Shown: positions 49,624-58,184, counted from the stretch's first letter. The stretch: 64,000 bases of DNA from Phormidium tenue FACHB-1050 (GCF_014696925.1 NZ_JACJQY010000010.1:62001-126000); one strand, 5' to 3'. Made by a program: numbers and translations. Notes: generated by a model from the letters alone, not told the origin.

Positions 49624-50367
49624 ATGATGCCTAGGCTGCTCTTGATCGATGATGATCCGATAATCTCTGAAATGGTGACGCTGAACCTCGAACATGCTGG
49701 CTATCAAGTCAGTCAAGCGAGTGATGGTATCAAAGGACAAGCACTTGCCATTCAGTTGATGCCTGACATGATCATCCTTGACTTGATGCTGCCTAGAGTA
49801 GATGGGTTTACTGTCTGTCAAAGATTGCGCCGTGATGAACGGACTAAAGAAATTCCTGTAATGATGCTTACCGCGATGGGGCAAACCCAAGATAAGGTTG
49901 AGGGATTTAATGCTGGTGCAGATGACTATCTGACTAAGCCCTTTGAGCTGGAAGAGATGCTAGCGCGAGTACGTGCTTTACTGCGCCGTACAAATCGGAT
50001 TATTGACACTGCTAAGCATGGTGAAATTTTAATTTTTGGTTCATTGACGCTTGTCCCTGAGCGCTTTGAGGCGATTTGGTTTAATAAAACTGTCAAGTTA
50101 ACTCATTTAGAGTTTGAACTATTACATTGTTTGTTACAGCGTCATGGTCAAACAGTATCACCTAGCGAAATTCTCAAAGAAGTCTGGGGCTATGAACCCG
50201 ATGATGATATCGAGACTATCCGTGTGCATATTCGCCATCTACGCACCAAGTTAGAACCAGATCCTCGCCATCCTAAATATATCAAAACCGTATATGGTGC
50301 TGGCTATTGCTTAGAGCTTCCCAAAGATGAGGATAACCATCAAGACGAAGGGGCGATCGCTGAATAA
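49624..50367 (+). CDS. rpaA: OmpR-type response regulator RpaA
   Basis: RpaA is the master regulator of circadian output and of dusk gene expression in cyanobacteria. The receiver (about 4-120) has DDD near 8-10, phosphoacceptor Asp in [16 protein letters not shown] and Lys in [10 protein letters not shown]. The winged-helix domain (about 140-235) contains [19 protein letters not shown] and [33 protein letters not shown] (in pieces), which match RpaA closely. Two adjacent Met codons (49624, 49627) are possible starts. It is followed by a tandem hairpin array and then glgA on the same strand. Confidence 0.93.
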   Translation: MMPRLLLIDDDPIISEMVTLNLEHAGYQVSQASDGIKGQALAIQLMPDMIILDLMLPRVDGFTVCQRLRRDERTKEIPVMMLTAMGQTQDKVEGFNAGADDYLTKPFELEEMLARVRALLRRTNRIIDTAKHGEILIFGSLTLVPERFEAIWFNKTVKLTHLEFELLHCLLQRHGQTVSPSEILKEVWGYEPDDDIETIRVHIRHLRTKLEPDPRHPKYIKTVYGAGYCLELPKDEDNHQDEGAIAE

Positions 50368-50467
50368 ACTAAAAAGACCTTGTTTTACAAGTTCTTTTTG
50401 GCAAGAAATTATACGCAATAAGACAAAGTAAGGGCAATTCATGAATTGCCCTTACTTTTAGATACAA

Positions 50468-50813
50468 CGAGCATCAAAAGAAACTCCACAGAGTGGAGTT
50501 TCTTTTATTGATCTCTCAAGTCACGCTTGTAAAAATTACTGATGTAGCGATCGCCATACCAATAAAAAAGAGACCCGCGCAGCAAGTCTCTTTTTTATGT
50601 ACAAAGTGCCTCTTGAAAAAATTGCTGCTGTAGCGATCGCCCCACCAACAAAAAGAAATCCCACGGAGTGGGATTTCTTTTTGTTGGTGGGGCGACGCTT
50701 GTAAAAATTGCTGCTGTAGCGATCGCACTAATTATCAAGAGAGACCTCACGGAGTGGGGTCTCTCTTTTAACTTTCAAGCGACGCTTGTAAAAATTACTG
50801 CTGTAGCGATCGC
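50468..50813 (+). repeat. Four-unit 86-bp tandem array of hairpins upstream of glgA
   Basis: Four units (ends at 50554, 50640, 50726, 50813; length 86-87 bp) share the tail CGACGCTTGTAAAAATT(A/G)CTGCTGTAGCGATCGC, of which 16-20 bp pieces are visible in each unit, ending in HIP1. The front of each unit is a different hairpin: stems such as AAAAGAAACTCC, AAAAAAGAGAC, CCACCAACAAAAAGAAATCC and AAGAGAGACC, each with its own complement. The spacer is conserved while the stems diverge in a paired way. Confidence 0.88.
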
Positions 50814-50866
50814 TATATGCCTGAAAATAATTTAGATAGCCTGACATAACGAGTAATGATCAACAA

Positions 50867-52243
50867 ATGAAAATTTTATTTGCGGCGGCTGAAGTTGCAC
50901 CTCTTGCCAAAGTTGGTGGCATGGGCGATGTGGTGGGTGCGCTCCCGCCGATTCTCAAGAAGATGGGACATGACGTGCGGATCATCATGCCTTACTACGG
51001 CGTAATCCCAGACAAGCTCAAGGAAAACCCTGAATGGAAATGGAAAGGCTATGCCATGTTTCAGGAGTTTGATATTTTTGAAACCGTATTACCAGGTACA
51101 GATGTCCCCTTGTACTTAATGGGGCATGGATCATTTATTCCTGCTCGCGTTTACGGTGGTGAAGATGAAGATTGGCGGTTTACCATGTTTGCCAATGCCG
51201 TCGCCGAATTTGCATGGAACTATTGGAAGCCTAATATTATTCACTGTCATGACTGGCATACAGGCATGATTCCTGTGTGGATGCACCAAGTTTCTGACAT
51301 TGGCACAGTATTCACGATTCATAACCTAGCTTACCAAGGTCCTTGGAAATGGTTCCTCGATAAAATTACTTGGACTCCTTGGTATATGGATGCCCATAAC
51401 ACGATGGCAGCAGGTATCAAGTATGCCGATCGCGTAAATACAGTATCTCCAACTTATGCTCAACAAATCTGTACACCTATCTATGGGGAAGGGCTAGAGG
51501 GCTTGCTTTCCTTCTTGAAGCCTTGGGGAATTTTAAACGGTATCGATACGGAATTAGAAAACCCTGCTACCGATACCGCCTTGGTACAAAACTACTCTGT
51601 TGAAACCCTTGACGATCGCATGGCAAATAAGATTGCTTTGCAAAAAGAACTAGGTTTAACCGTAAACCCTGCAACTTTCTTAATCGGCATGGTCGGTCGT
51701 TTAGTGGAGCAGAAAGGTATTGATTTACTGCTGCAAACCCTTGAACGTTTCCTAGCATATACAGATGCTCAGTTTGTGGTTTTGGGAACAGGCGATCGCT
51801 ATTACGAATCGCAACTATGGCAAATTGCCGCCCGTTACCCAGGTCGCATGTCAGCTCAAATTTTGTTTAACATAGCGCTTTCCCATCGTGTTTATGCTGG
51901 GTCGGATGCCTTTTTGATGCCAAGTCGTTTTGAACCATGTGGACTGAGTCAATTGATCGCAATGCGCTATGGTTGTGTGCCAATTGTCCGTCGTACTGGT
52001 GGACTGGTGGATACGGTGTCTTTTCATGATCCAATTGGTCAGACAGGTACAGGCTTTAGTTTTGATCGTTATGAGCCTTTGGATATGTACACCTGCATGG
52101 TACGTGCGTGGGAAAGCTATCGCTATACCGATGCATGGCGCTTGTTACAACAACGCGGTATGAACAATGACTTCAGTTGGCAAACATCCGCCGAGAAGTA
52201 TGTGCAACTATATCGCTCGATTCCTGGTTTAGATAAAGCCTAG
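50867..52243 (+). CDS. glgA: Glycogen synthase, ADP-glucose dependent
   Basis: A 458-residue GT5 glycosyltransferase that adds glucose from ADP-glucose to glycogen. The N-terminal KVGGMGDVVG motif (15-24) binds ADP-glucose, IHCHDWHTGMIPVW, TIHNLAYQG and NTVSPTYAQQI follow, and the C-terminal domain has GRLVEQKGIDLL and the catalytic E-x7-E segment FEPCGLSQLIAMRYG. The shorter length and C-terminus (about 460 aa) match a cyanobacterial GlgA isoform. Its stop codon is inside the arm of a hairpin. Confidence 0.96.
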   Translation: MKILFAAAEVAPLAKVGGMGDVVGALPPILKKMGHDVRIIMPYYGVIPDKLKENPEWKWKGYAMFQEFDIFETVLPGTDVPLYLMGHGSFIPARVYGGEDEDWRFTMFANAVAEFAWNYWKPNIIHCHDWHTGMIPVWMHQVSDIGTVFTIHNLAYQGPWKWFLDKITWTPWYMDAHNTMAAGIKYADRVNTVSPTYAQQICTPIYGEGLEGLLSFLKPWGILNGIDTELENPATDTALVQNYSVETLDDRMANKIALQKELGLTVNPATFLIGMVGRLVEQKGIDLLLQTLERFLAYTDAQFVVLGTGDRYYESQLWQIAARYPGRMSAQILFNIALSHRVYAGSDAFLMPSRFEPCGLSQLIAMRYGCVPIVRRTGGLVDTVSFHDPIGQTGTGFSFDRYEPLDMYTCMVRAWESYRYTDAWRLLQQRGMNNDFSWQTSAEKYVQLYRSIPGLDKA

Positions 52244-52287
52244 ATAAATAGGGGGGCGCTTAGCGCCCCCCCTATTTATCTAGGCTT
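52236..52287. terminator. Hairpin enclosing the glgA stop codon
   Basis: AAGCCTAGATAAATA... pairs with ...TATTTATCTAGGCTT with one bulged C near the loop (TTA). The left arm includes the TAG stop at 52241-52243. Confidence 0.88.
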
Positions 52288-52357
52288 GCAAATCTCTCAA
52301 AGCCCTGTGAGAATTACATCTAATTAAATTTAATCGCTCTTTCAGGCTACCTAATCA

Positions 52358-53242
52358 ATGCGTCAGTTTCCTACTATTCTTATTCCTCCAGAAGTGCAGC
52401 GCATTGCTCAGTCTAAGCCTGTTGCACCCAAGCTAAGTATGACCTTGCCAAGGTTACCTTCCAATCAACAGCCCACGCCGATTCAAATTCAAGAAGCGAT
52501 CGCCTTGAGCTTTGGTTTGATTGTCCTAGTAGCAATAGTAACCGCCGTCGCCAAAGAGTTAGGAATAATGATGTTGATCGTGGGAACGGTCGCAATTGTC
52601 TTGAGAATTAGATATCAGTTTCTCACTTACAAAAAACGATATCAAAACCATCAAAATCATCTGCAAAACTATTTCGCAAAGCTAGAAGCTTATTCCCGCG
52701 AAGAGGTTAGTTATCAGCAACAATTAGCGATCGCCCATGCGCCTGAACGTATCCTTGAGTTTCGCCATCAGCAATTTCAGAAGTTCTTTGCTAAGATTCC
52801 AACCGTCGAAAATGCGATCGCCCTAACCAAAAGTAGTAATCCTACGGATCGTGATCAATCGGCTATTTATGGTTTTGGAAAGACCCTTCAACAGTATTTA
52901 TCGGGAACTCTCTATCAAGGTGTCAAGATTTATATACCTAGCATTGATCATGATTGGGTTCCTGCTTTGACCTATATCGATCCTGCGTTGAATGTACATA
53001 TTGCGATCGAGATTATTGCAGATTCAGAAAGTGCGGCAAATCTAATGCAAAAGGATCTTAGCGATCGCTTTTTAGTAGATTCAGGCTGGATCATGATCAA
53101 GTTCTCGCAAAAGCAAATCTTGCAAAACTCAGTCCAATGTTGCAAGGAATTTGCCAAATTACTCGATCGCTTAAGTCTTGATCCATCTGTCTTACCCAAC
53201 TTTGAGTCTATTCCTGATTTAGTCCCTACCAGAAGCAATTGA
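52358..53242 (+). CDS. Membrane-linked protein with nuclease-like C-terminal domain
   Basis: A 294-residue protein with two hydrophobic stretches (about 47-65 and 68-84) forming a membrane hairpin, a coiled-coil linker (about 90-130) and a C-terminal domain (about 170-280) containing HDWVPALTYIDPALNVHIAIEI and DRFLVDSGWIMIKFSQKQI (in pieces). That pattern (an Asp in a strand, IEI, then GW-IKF-QI) resembles DUF559/Vsr-like PD-(D/E)XK folds. The family is not recognised with certainty. It follows glgA by 115 bp on the same strand. Confidence 0.55.
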   Translation: MRQFPTILIPPEVQRIAQSKPVAPKLSMTLPRLPSNQQPTPIQIQEAIALSFGLIVLVAIVTAVAKELGIMMLIVGTVAIVLRIRYQFLTYKKRYQNHQNHLQNYFAKLEAYSREEVSYQQQLAIAHAPERILEFRHQQFQKFFAKIPTVENAIALTKSSNPTDRDQSAIYGFGKTLQQYLSGTLYQGVKIYIPSIDHDWVPALTYIDPALNVHIAIEIIADSESAANLMQKDLSDRFLVDSGWIMIKFSQKQILQNSVQCCKEFAKLLDRLSLDPSVLPNFESIPDLVPTRSN

Positions 53243-53355
53243 GGGATTTGCTGAGCTGTGGGGGCAAAATCCTAAAATTGGATTTATAGTCAGAATTGCT
53301 ACAGCGATCGCGGGTTAATAGGGTTTATTGTTGGCAAATGCTAAGATCAGCGACT

Positions 53356-53457
53356 ATACGAATTCACGAAAGTGTTGCCACACTTGTGTGAATCAAAAAA
53401 CAAATCCAGTAAGGGTTCTTAAATTAAGAAATAGCGTAGCCATTCTTAATTTGGTAT
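53356..53457 (+). repeat. Three-hairpin MITE-like element, copy 4 (decayed)
   Basis: About 102 bp from ATACGAA to TTGGTAT. The stems have several mismatches (AATTCACGAAAGTGT against ACTTGTGTGAAT), the only copy with visible decay. Confidence 0.8.
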
Positions 53458-53507
53458 TACAAGCTGATAAATCTTCGTTTTGTAGGTTTTATGTGAGGGT
53501 CTTGCCC

Positions 53508-53930
53508 GTGAATGCTGCTGAACAAGCTAGAAATGTCGAAGTAGCGACCAAAATCGCCACGATTGTCAATTTGTTTAAAGCTATTTACCCTGCTGCACGC
53601 TCTGATTTGAAACCTTGGCTAAATAATTCCGATACACGCAGATTACTCGATCCAGACTCGATTGATGTCGGCTTTCATTTCCCAGGGGTAAGCTGGCGGC
53701 TCAAGGTTCGCAGCATTCTCTTCCAAATTCGACTATATGAAGATCCTGTGGATGGAGATTTGCGAGCGATCGGGATCGAAGCAAGTGGACATGACTATAA
53801 AGGCGAATGCTGGCGCTTCTCGACAGTAGATAACTGGCAGTTTTTTGGCGATAAGATGCCAATGGAAGATGGAATTGAAAACCTACGCGAGTTTAGTCGC
53901 CAAACTCTAGAAGTATTTAATCGTAAATAA
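53508..53930 (+). CDS. Conserved hypothetical protein, 140 aa
   Basis: From GTG 53508 (preceded by GAGGG) the protein is soluble and mixed alpha/beta: a helical start (AEQARNVEVATKIATIVNLFKAIYPAARSDLKPWL in pieces), strands SIDVGFHFPGVSWRLKVRSILFQIRLYED and a tail with GIENLREFSRQTLEVF. No family recognised. The ORF can be read further upstream only by translating MITE copy 4, so the GTG start is preferred. It may be a small enzyme or adaptor; its role is unknown. Confidence 0.6.
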   Translation: MNAAEQARNVEVATKIATIVNLFKAIYPAARSDLKPWLNNSDTRRLLDPDSIDVGFHFPGVSWRLKVRSILFQIRLYEDPVDGDLRAIGIEASGHDYKGECWRFSTVDNWQFFGDKMPMEDGIENLREFSRQTLEVFNRK

Positions 53931-53938
53931 TGTGAGTG

Positions 53939-54037
53939 TATATAGCGTTTATCAGTCTAGTGAAGTACGGGTTTGTTTCCCCGCCTTCGGCGGGGAAACA
54001 AACCTATGTACCTCGTTTGCTTGAAAAGCGCTATATA
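53939..54037. repeat. Palindromic element with TATATAGCG ends
   Basis: Outer ends TATATAGCG (53939-53947) and CGCTATATA (54029-54037), with a perfect 16-bp GGTTTGTTTCCCCGCC stem and TTC loop in the middle. Confidence 0.82.
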
Positions 54038-54089
54038 GGCTTTTCAAAGTTGCTGGGGGTAGCTGACGACGTTTCTCTTCGGAGGTAGA

Positions 54090-54164
54090 TATAGCTAAAC
54101 CCAAGTAGTGAGAGGCGGCGCGAAGCGCCGCCTCTCACTACTTGGGTTTTGATTTGTGGCTATA
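54090..54164. repeat. Palindromic element with TATAGC ends and GAA loop
   Basis: Outer TATAGC (54090-54095) and GCTATA (54159-54164). The inner stem (54097-54121 with 54125-54149) is a perfect 25 bp with the GGCGGCGC-GAA-GCGCCGCC core. It ends 5 bp from the MFS gene. Confidence 0.88.
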
Positions 54165-54169
54165 GCTTT

Positions 54170-55567
54170 TTATGATTCGACTAATTGACGGGCAATGTAC
54201 CAAGTGAGAATCCCCGTTGCGATCGCGATCGCACTTAGCGCAAAAATTACCTTCTGCAATCCAAAATAGGACTCAGCGATACCTGCTACTGATAAAGGCA
54301 AACTGAGGGCAATATTTACGGCATTATTCTGTAAGCCAAAGACTTTGCCACGTACATCTTCAGGGGTTTCTTCTTGGATCACCGTCTGCATCGGAATTAC
54401 ACATAAACCCGCAAAAATGCCAGTACCCGCGATCGCAATTAGTCCCAAACCAAAGCGATCGCTAAAAACCGCCAACATCCCTAAAAATACTGACATCCCA
54501 AGAGAGCCAATTAAAGAAAGCATTTGACGGCTACAGCGATCGCCCAGTTTTGCGACAATTCCTGCACCTATCGCCATCCCCAAACTTGCTACAGCTAATA
54601 AAAATCCAAACTGTTCTGATTTAATTTCAGGCATTACCTCGGCTAAACGCACAGCTAATACTGTCAAAGCGGCAATGATCGAAAAAGTGCAAATTAATTG
54701 GATCAGAGCTGATAGTGAAGTCTTCTTATGATTGAGATATTGCAAGCCTTCTTTGATGTCATTCCAAAGGTGAAAACTATCACGGTGTAAGTCTTCTTTG
54801 GTTTCACCTGTTTTCAATAAAATTAAAATAATCCCTGCGAGTAAATAACTGCCACCCACAAGGATTTCTTGACCGACATTGTGCCAGAGATGATCGGATA
54901 GGGCTAAGAGTGGTTCACCAAGGGCAAATCCTAAAATCAACGCCGCCATAATCGTGGTTGTGTAGAGAGAATTGGCTGCTAGTAATTTGGGCTTCTCCAC
55001 GACAAGGGCGATCGCTGACTGTTCGGCGGGAGTAAAAAACTGCGTAAAGGTTGAGACAAGAAAAGTAATGCACAATAAACCCCAAAAGCCTGTTGGTGCG
55101 CCCCAAGGCAACACACTATTTTTAGTAACCCAGAGTAAGAGGGGAATGCTGAGAACTAAGACTCCTCGCAGAATATTGGAACTAACTAAAACTGTTTTTT
55201 TATTCCAGCGATCGATATATACCCCAGCGATCGATCCAAATAAAATCGCAGGAATGGTAAATGACACCATGACTGCGGAGACCCAACCACTAATTGTTTC
55301 GCCCTCTTGCTGAAATTGGGTAGAAACGATCGCAATCACGAGTACTAAAAAAATCTTATCGGCAATCTGCGAAAAGACCTGTCCGCTCCACAGCGATAAA
55401 AAATTAGGATTGCGAAGCACAGATTTAGAATCGGTAGGTAAATCTGGTGTTTCTAGGGTTTCGCCATTTAAGATTTCGCCATTGCCATTATTAATGTGAA
55501 GATCTGCGTGATGATGATCGGGTGGTTCTGGCAGATTGGGTGTAGGTGGATCGAATAAATGGGTCAT
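54170..55567 (-). CDS. MFS transporter (efflux type)
   Basis: A 465-residue major facilitator with a polar N-terminal tail of about 50 residues and about twelve hydrophobic segments. Family signs are the N-terminal NPNFLSLWSGQVFSQIADKIFLV, the A-motif GVYIDRWNKKTVL and LGDRCSRQMLSLIGS, and a central loop with LHRDSFHLWNDIKEGL. The pattern matches MFS_3-type exporters of drugs or metals; substrate is unknown. Its ATG overlaps recO's stop by 4 bp, so the two are in one operon with recO upstream. Confidence 0.92.
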   Translation of the reverse strand: MTHLFDPPTPNLPEPPDHHHADLHINNGNGEILNGETLETPDLPTDSKSVLRNPNFLSLWSGQVFSQIADKIFLVLVIAIVSTQFQQEGETISGWVSAVMVSFTIPAILFGSIAGVYIDRWNKKTVLVSSNILRGVLVLSIPLLLWVTKNSVLPWGAPTGFWGLLCITFLVSTFTQFFTPAEQSAIALVVEKPKLLAANSLYTTTIMAALILGFALGEPLLALSDHLWHNVGQEILVGGSYLLAGIILILLKTGETKEDLHRDSFHLWNDIKEGLQYLNHKKTSLSALIQLICTFSIIAALTVLAVRLAEVMPEIKSEQFGFLLAVASLGMAIGAGIVAKLGDRCSRQMLSLIGSLGMSVFLGMLAVFSDRFGLGLIAIAGTGIFAGLCVIPMQTVIQEETPEDVRGKVFGLQNNAVNIALSLPLSVAGIAESYFGLQKVIFALSAIAIATGILTWYIARQLVES

Positions 55568-56400
55568 ATATTAAAAAAACAGGTGTCAATCAGAGCCGAA
55601 GACTGGATTGGTCTATCAAAATGATACTGTGCATAGGCTCGTAACAATCTTTCAACTGCAAGCCAATCTGTTGTATGCGTTTCTAAAATATTATCTGCTA
55701 AATCAGTCTGTGCAAGTTCTTGCATAGCAAGAAGTTCAGATGCATTGAGGTAGTGACTAATGCGATTATACATAGCATCACTAATGCTTAGCTCAGGGCG
55801 ATCGCCGTTCGGATTACCGTCATTCGCAAGATCGGTTATTTCGAGATTGATGACTCCGCCGCCAACTATGCTAAATCCTGCTTTCCATTTTGGCTGGTGG
55901 CGATTGGCAACCACTGGGCTTTGGCTAATGCAGCAACTATGCACTTGTGGCGCAAATCCTGCGATCGCCAATAGGTGATAGATCCCATGATTCAAATGAG
56001 CCAAAACATTTTGATTTTCAGCTTCCTGAATACGATTTAGATGCTCGATTAGTACTAAAAAAAGTTCTTCCTGTGGTTGAGCGGATAATGCTTGCATGAG
56101 GGCAAGTTCTGACAAATATTGAGCTGCCGTGAGCTTAGCTAGAGTTTTACCTAAACCGACAAAAGACTGTAACACTTCCGCATTTTTAATCCGATCCATA
56201 TTGCGTCCTGCGGAAATCTGCAAATCATTAACCACAAATAAGCCCGATCGCCCTGCCATTGGTGAGCGATGTTTTCTCGCTCCTGCGGCTACGGCTCTGA
56301 TCAATCCATGCTCCTTGGTGAGGATCGTCAGCAGGCGATCGTTTTCACCTAAGGGCATACCCTTAAGATTGATTCCTGTGGCGCGATATTCTTTAGGCAA
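55564..56400 (-). CDS. recO: DNA repair protein RecO
   Basis: RecO helps load RecA on SSB-coated DNA in recombinational repair. The 278 residues show the N-terminal OB fold (RATGINLKGMPLGENDRLLTILTKEHGLIRAVAAGARK in pieces), SPMAGRSGLFVVNDLQIS, then the helical domain with LHLA-like LLAIAGFAPQVHSC. The zinc-binding cysteines of the C-terminal domain are reduced to CC in HSCCIS, as in other cyanobacterial RecO. It overlaps the MFS gene by 4 bp. Confidence 0.93.
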   Translation of the reverse strand: MPKEYRATGINLKGMPLGENDRLLTILTKEHGLIRAVAAGARKHRSPMAGRSGLFVVNDLQISAGRNMDRIKNAEVLQSFVGLGKTLAKLTAAQYLSELALMQALSAQPQEELFLVLIEHLNRIQEAENQNVLAHLNHGIYHLLAIAGFAPQVHSCCISQSPVVANRHQPKWKAGFSIVGGGVINLEITDLANDGNPNGDRPELSISDAMYNRISHYLNASELLAMQELAQTDLADNILETHTTDWLAVERLLRAYAQYHFDRPIQSSALIDTCFFNI

Positions 56401-56491
56401 TTTAAGACTCTTGGATAGGTAAATGGACTAAAATAGCGATCGTCAATTGTTTTTTAGCAAATAAGCTACTTTAAACCTTTCTATTGCCACA

Positions 56492-57001
56492 ATGAATCCT
56501 GCCAATCGCGATTTGAGTTCGGTTTTAAGCCGAATTACTAATAAGTTACAACAAGATCAAGTTGTTAGTGACACCCTACAAAAGCTTAGGGAACAGCTTA
56601 ATGTTGATCGCGTGGTTTTGTATTACTTCTACACGCAATGGAAGGGACAAGTAACCTTTGAGGCAATCAGCGATCATAGATACTCGATCATTGGTTCAAC
56701 GGGGGCTGATGATTGTTTCAATTTAGAATATGCAGCGCTTTATTTGGCGGGACGTATCCATGCTATTGATGATATTGAGCAGGCTCCTATCAGTGATTGT
56801 CATCGAGATTTTTTGCGGGAGATGCAAGTGCGATCGAATTTAGTTGCACCTGTATTAACTAATGAAAAATTATGGGGGTTAGTAGTTGCTCATCATTGTC
56901 AGGATTGTAAGATCTGGCAAAACTCAGATATTGACTCAATCTGCCAACATTCTAATTATTTGGCTTCTGCTTCTTCAATTAATGCTTCACAAGCTAACTA
57001 A
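56492..57001 (+). CDS. Stand-alone DXCF-type cyanobacteriochrome GAF protein
   Basis: A 169-residue protein that is only a GAF domain. It contains the chromophore Cys-His pair (SDCHRDFL, Cys103-His104) and, 28 residues earlier, DDCF (residues 73-76, Cys75), the DXCF second-cysteine motif. The 28-residue spacing is the same as in the DXCF photoreceptor TePixJ (Cys494 and Cys522). LWGLVVAHHC follows, as in bilin-binding GAFs. DXCF receptors typically sense violet/blue versus green/orange light. No output domain is present, so a partner protein is expected. It runs divergently from recO; the intergenic gap is 91 bp. Confidence 0.87.
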   Translation: MNPANRDLSSVLSRITNKLQQDQVVSDTLQKLREQLNVDRVVLYYFYTQWKGQVTFEAISDHRYSIIGSTGADDCFNLEYAALYLAGRIHAIDDIEQAPISDCHRDFLREMQVRSNLVAPVLTNEKLWGLVVAHHCQDCKIWQNSDIDSICQHSNYLASASSINASQAN

Positions 57002-57002
57002 A

Positions 57003-57105
57003 CCCCTCACCCCTAGCCCCTCTCCCGCAGGAGAGGGGAACAAGAAAATAATAAATAGTTTTTTCTCCCCTTCTCCTGCGGGAGAAGGGGTTGGGGGATG
57101 AGGGC
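57003..57105. repeat. Inverted pair of CCCCTCTCC/CCCCTTCTCC hairpins
   Basis: A left hairpin (CCCCTCTCCCGCAGGAGAGGGG) and a right hairpin (CCCCTTCTCCTGCGGGAGAAGGGG) in opposite orientation about 30 bp apart, flanked by CACCCCTAGCC and GGGGTTGGGG. A single copy of the same repeat follows cpcS at 6355. Confidence 0.75.
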
Positions 57106-57147
57106 AGCTTTTCTTTCGGCGTAAGCCGTGCTAAAAAATCTAGTTCT

Positions 57148-57975
57148 TTACTTTACTGCGAAGCCCTTATTTTTTTCTAGAACGAATCGATAGGCTTGAA
57201 ATCCTGTAAAGTTTGCTCTCTTCTCCGAATTAGGAAGCGCACTGGCTACATGCTCAAAGGGAGATAGATGAGCTGGCTTAGAAGTTAAAAGGCGATCGTG
57301 CAGTTTCACATCATCGGTGAGGCTCCGCACCCCATCGTGATTGAGGTAACTAACCCTCGCACAGCGTCCTACCGCTACTTTGACCAATTCATTAATATCG
57401 CTAATTTCATCAATATCTTCTTGTTTAATTAATGGTAAGTGCCATTCACCTGCGCCTAGTTGTTGGGGTTGACTAGCATCATAGGCAGCTTTCATCTTAT
57501 GAGCTAAGGATTGAATTTCAGGCTGTGCATCAGGATGACAGCGCTGTTCAAAAAAGTTTTGATATTCGGTTCCTGAACAAATTACCGTAATTGTGGAAAA
57601 GGGTTCCAAAAGTCGGTTGACTACTTGTTTGTGAATACCAATATGCACTAGTTGCTTAGCGTGATGGATAGCGTCATTTTTAGCTGATTTCCATACCTCC
57701 GCCGCCGCTTGCATCTCATCTTCTGTAACTTCGGTTTGCGCCGACATTCCCTTTTGGTTTTTCCCCCAATGTAATGGATAGACTTCTTGGCTCTCGACAA
57801 GTTTGATCATTTTCTCAACGGGAATAGCGCGACTGCTGCTGCTATTTTTGCTGAGCATTCGATGGGTCATGAATTCTGAGTGAATCATGCGATGGTAAGT
57901 TAACACAAAAGTCGTTAGGCGATCGCCTGTTAAGTTAACGCTATCAGCGATGATGGCGGCTTGGGGTTGAAACAT
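57148..57975 (-). CDS. thyX: ThyX-like FAD-dependent thymidylate synthase
   Basis: A 275-residue protein with ThyX characters. The signature RHR-x-N-x-S-x-R loop appears as THRMLSKNSSSSRAIP (about 38-53), a divergent form with Thr for the first Arg. Other matches are HRMIHSEFM, and a C-terminal HLSPFEHVASA/FVLEKNKGFA region. ThyX methylates dUMP with methylene-tetrahydrofolate and FAD. It stands alone leftward of a MITE-like repeat. The divergent loop leaves some doubt about activity. Confidence 0.85.
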   Translation of the reverse strand: MFQPQAAIIADSVNLTGDRLTTFVLTYHRMIHSEFMTHRMLSKNSSSSRAIPVEKMIKLVESQEVYPLHWGKNQKGMSAQTEVTEDEMQAAAEVWKSAKNDAIHHAKQLVHIGIHKQVVNRLLEPFSTITVICSGTEYQNFFEQRCHPDAQPEIQSLAHKMKAAYDASQPQQLGAGEWHLPLIKQEDIDEISDINELVKVAVGRCARVSYLNHDGVRSLTDDVKLHDRLLTSKPAHLSPFEHVASALPNSEKRANFTGFQAYRFVLEKNKGFAVK

Positions 57976-57999
57976 GATGCTTGATTCTTAATTCGTATA

Positions 58000-58102
58000 G
58001 TACCAATCCACAAAAGTGTCGTTACACTTTTGTGGATTAAAAACCAAACCCCGTAAGGGTTTTAGAGGCATAAAATGGCTATACCATTTTATGCCTCGGT
58101 AT
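58000..58102 (+). repeat. Three-hairpin MITE-like element, copy 5
   Basis: About 103 bp from TACCAATCC to CGGTAT. Its long stem is AATCCACAAAAGTGT with loop CGTT, its third hairpin core is ATGGC-TAT-ACCAT. Base changes on one arm are matched on the other. Confidence 0.87.
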
Positions 58103-58141
58103 AAGATTGTAGTCTAGTATTCTCCAGTCTGCATCAAGCCC

Positions 58142-58184
58142 CAAAAGATAAGTGGCAGCGCAAAGCGCCGCCACTTATCTTTTG
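58142..58184. repeat. 19-bp palindrome, GGCGGCGC family, one mismatch
   Basis: CAAAAGATAAGTGGCAGCGC against GCGCCGCCACTTATCTTTTG with one mismatch and loop AAA. The right flank AAGCAAAACTTACATTGCTATA matches that of the palindrome at 5551. Confidence 0.85.

Noticed and set aside
50468-50813. CRISPR array
   Set aside because: Repeats are about 86 bp, the constant part is a single tail and the variable part is self-complementary; there are no cas genes and too few units.
53328-53507. Long upstream start of the 140-aa hypothetical gene
   Set aside because: This region is MITE-like copy 4, so the added residues are not protein-like.
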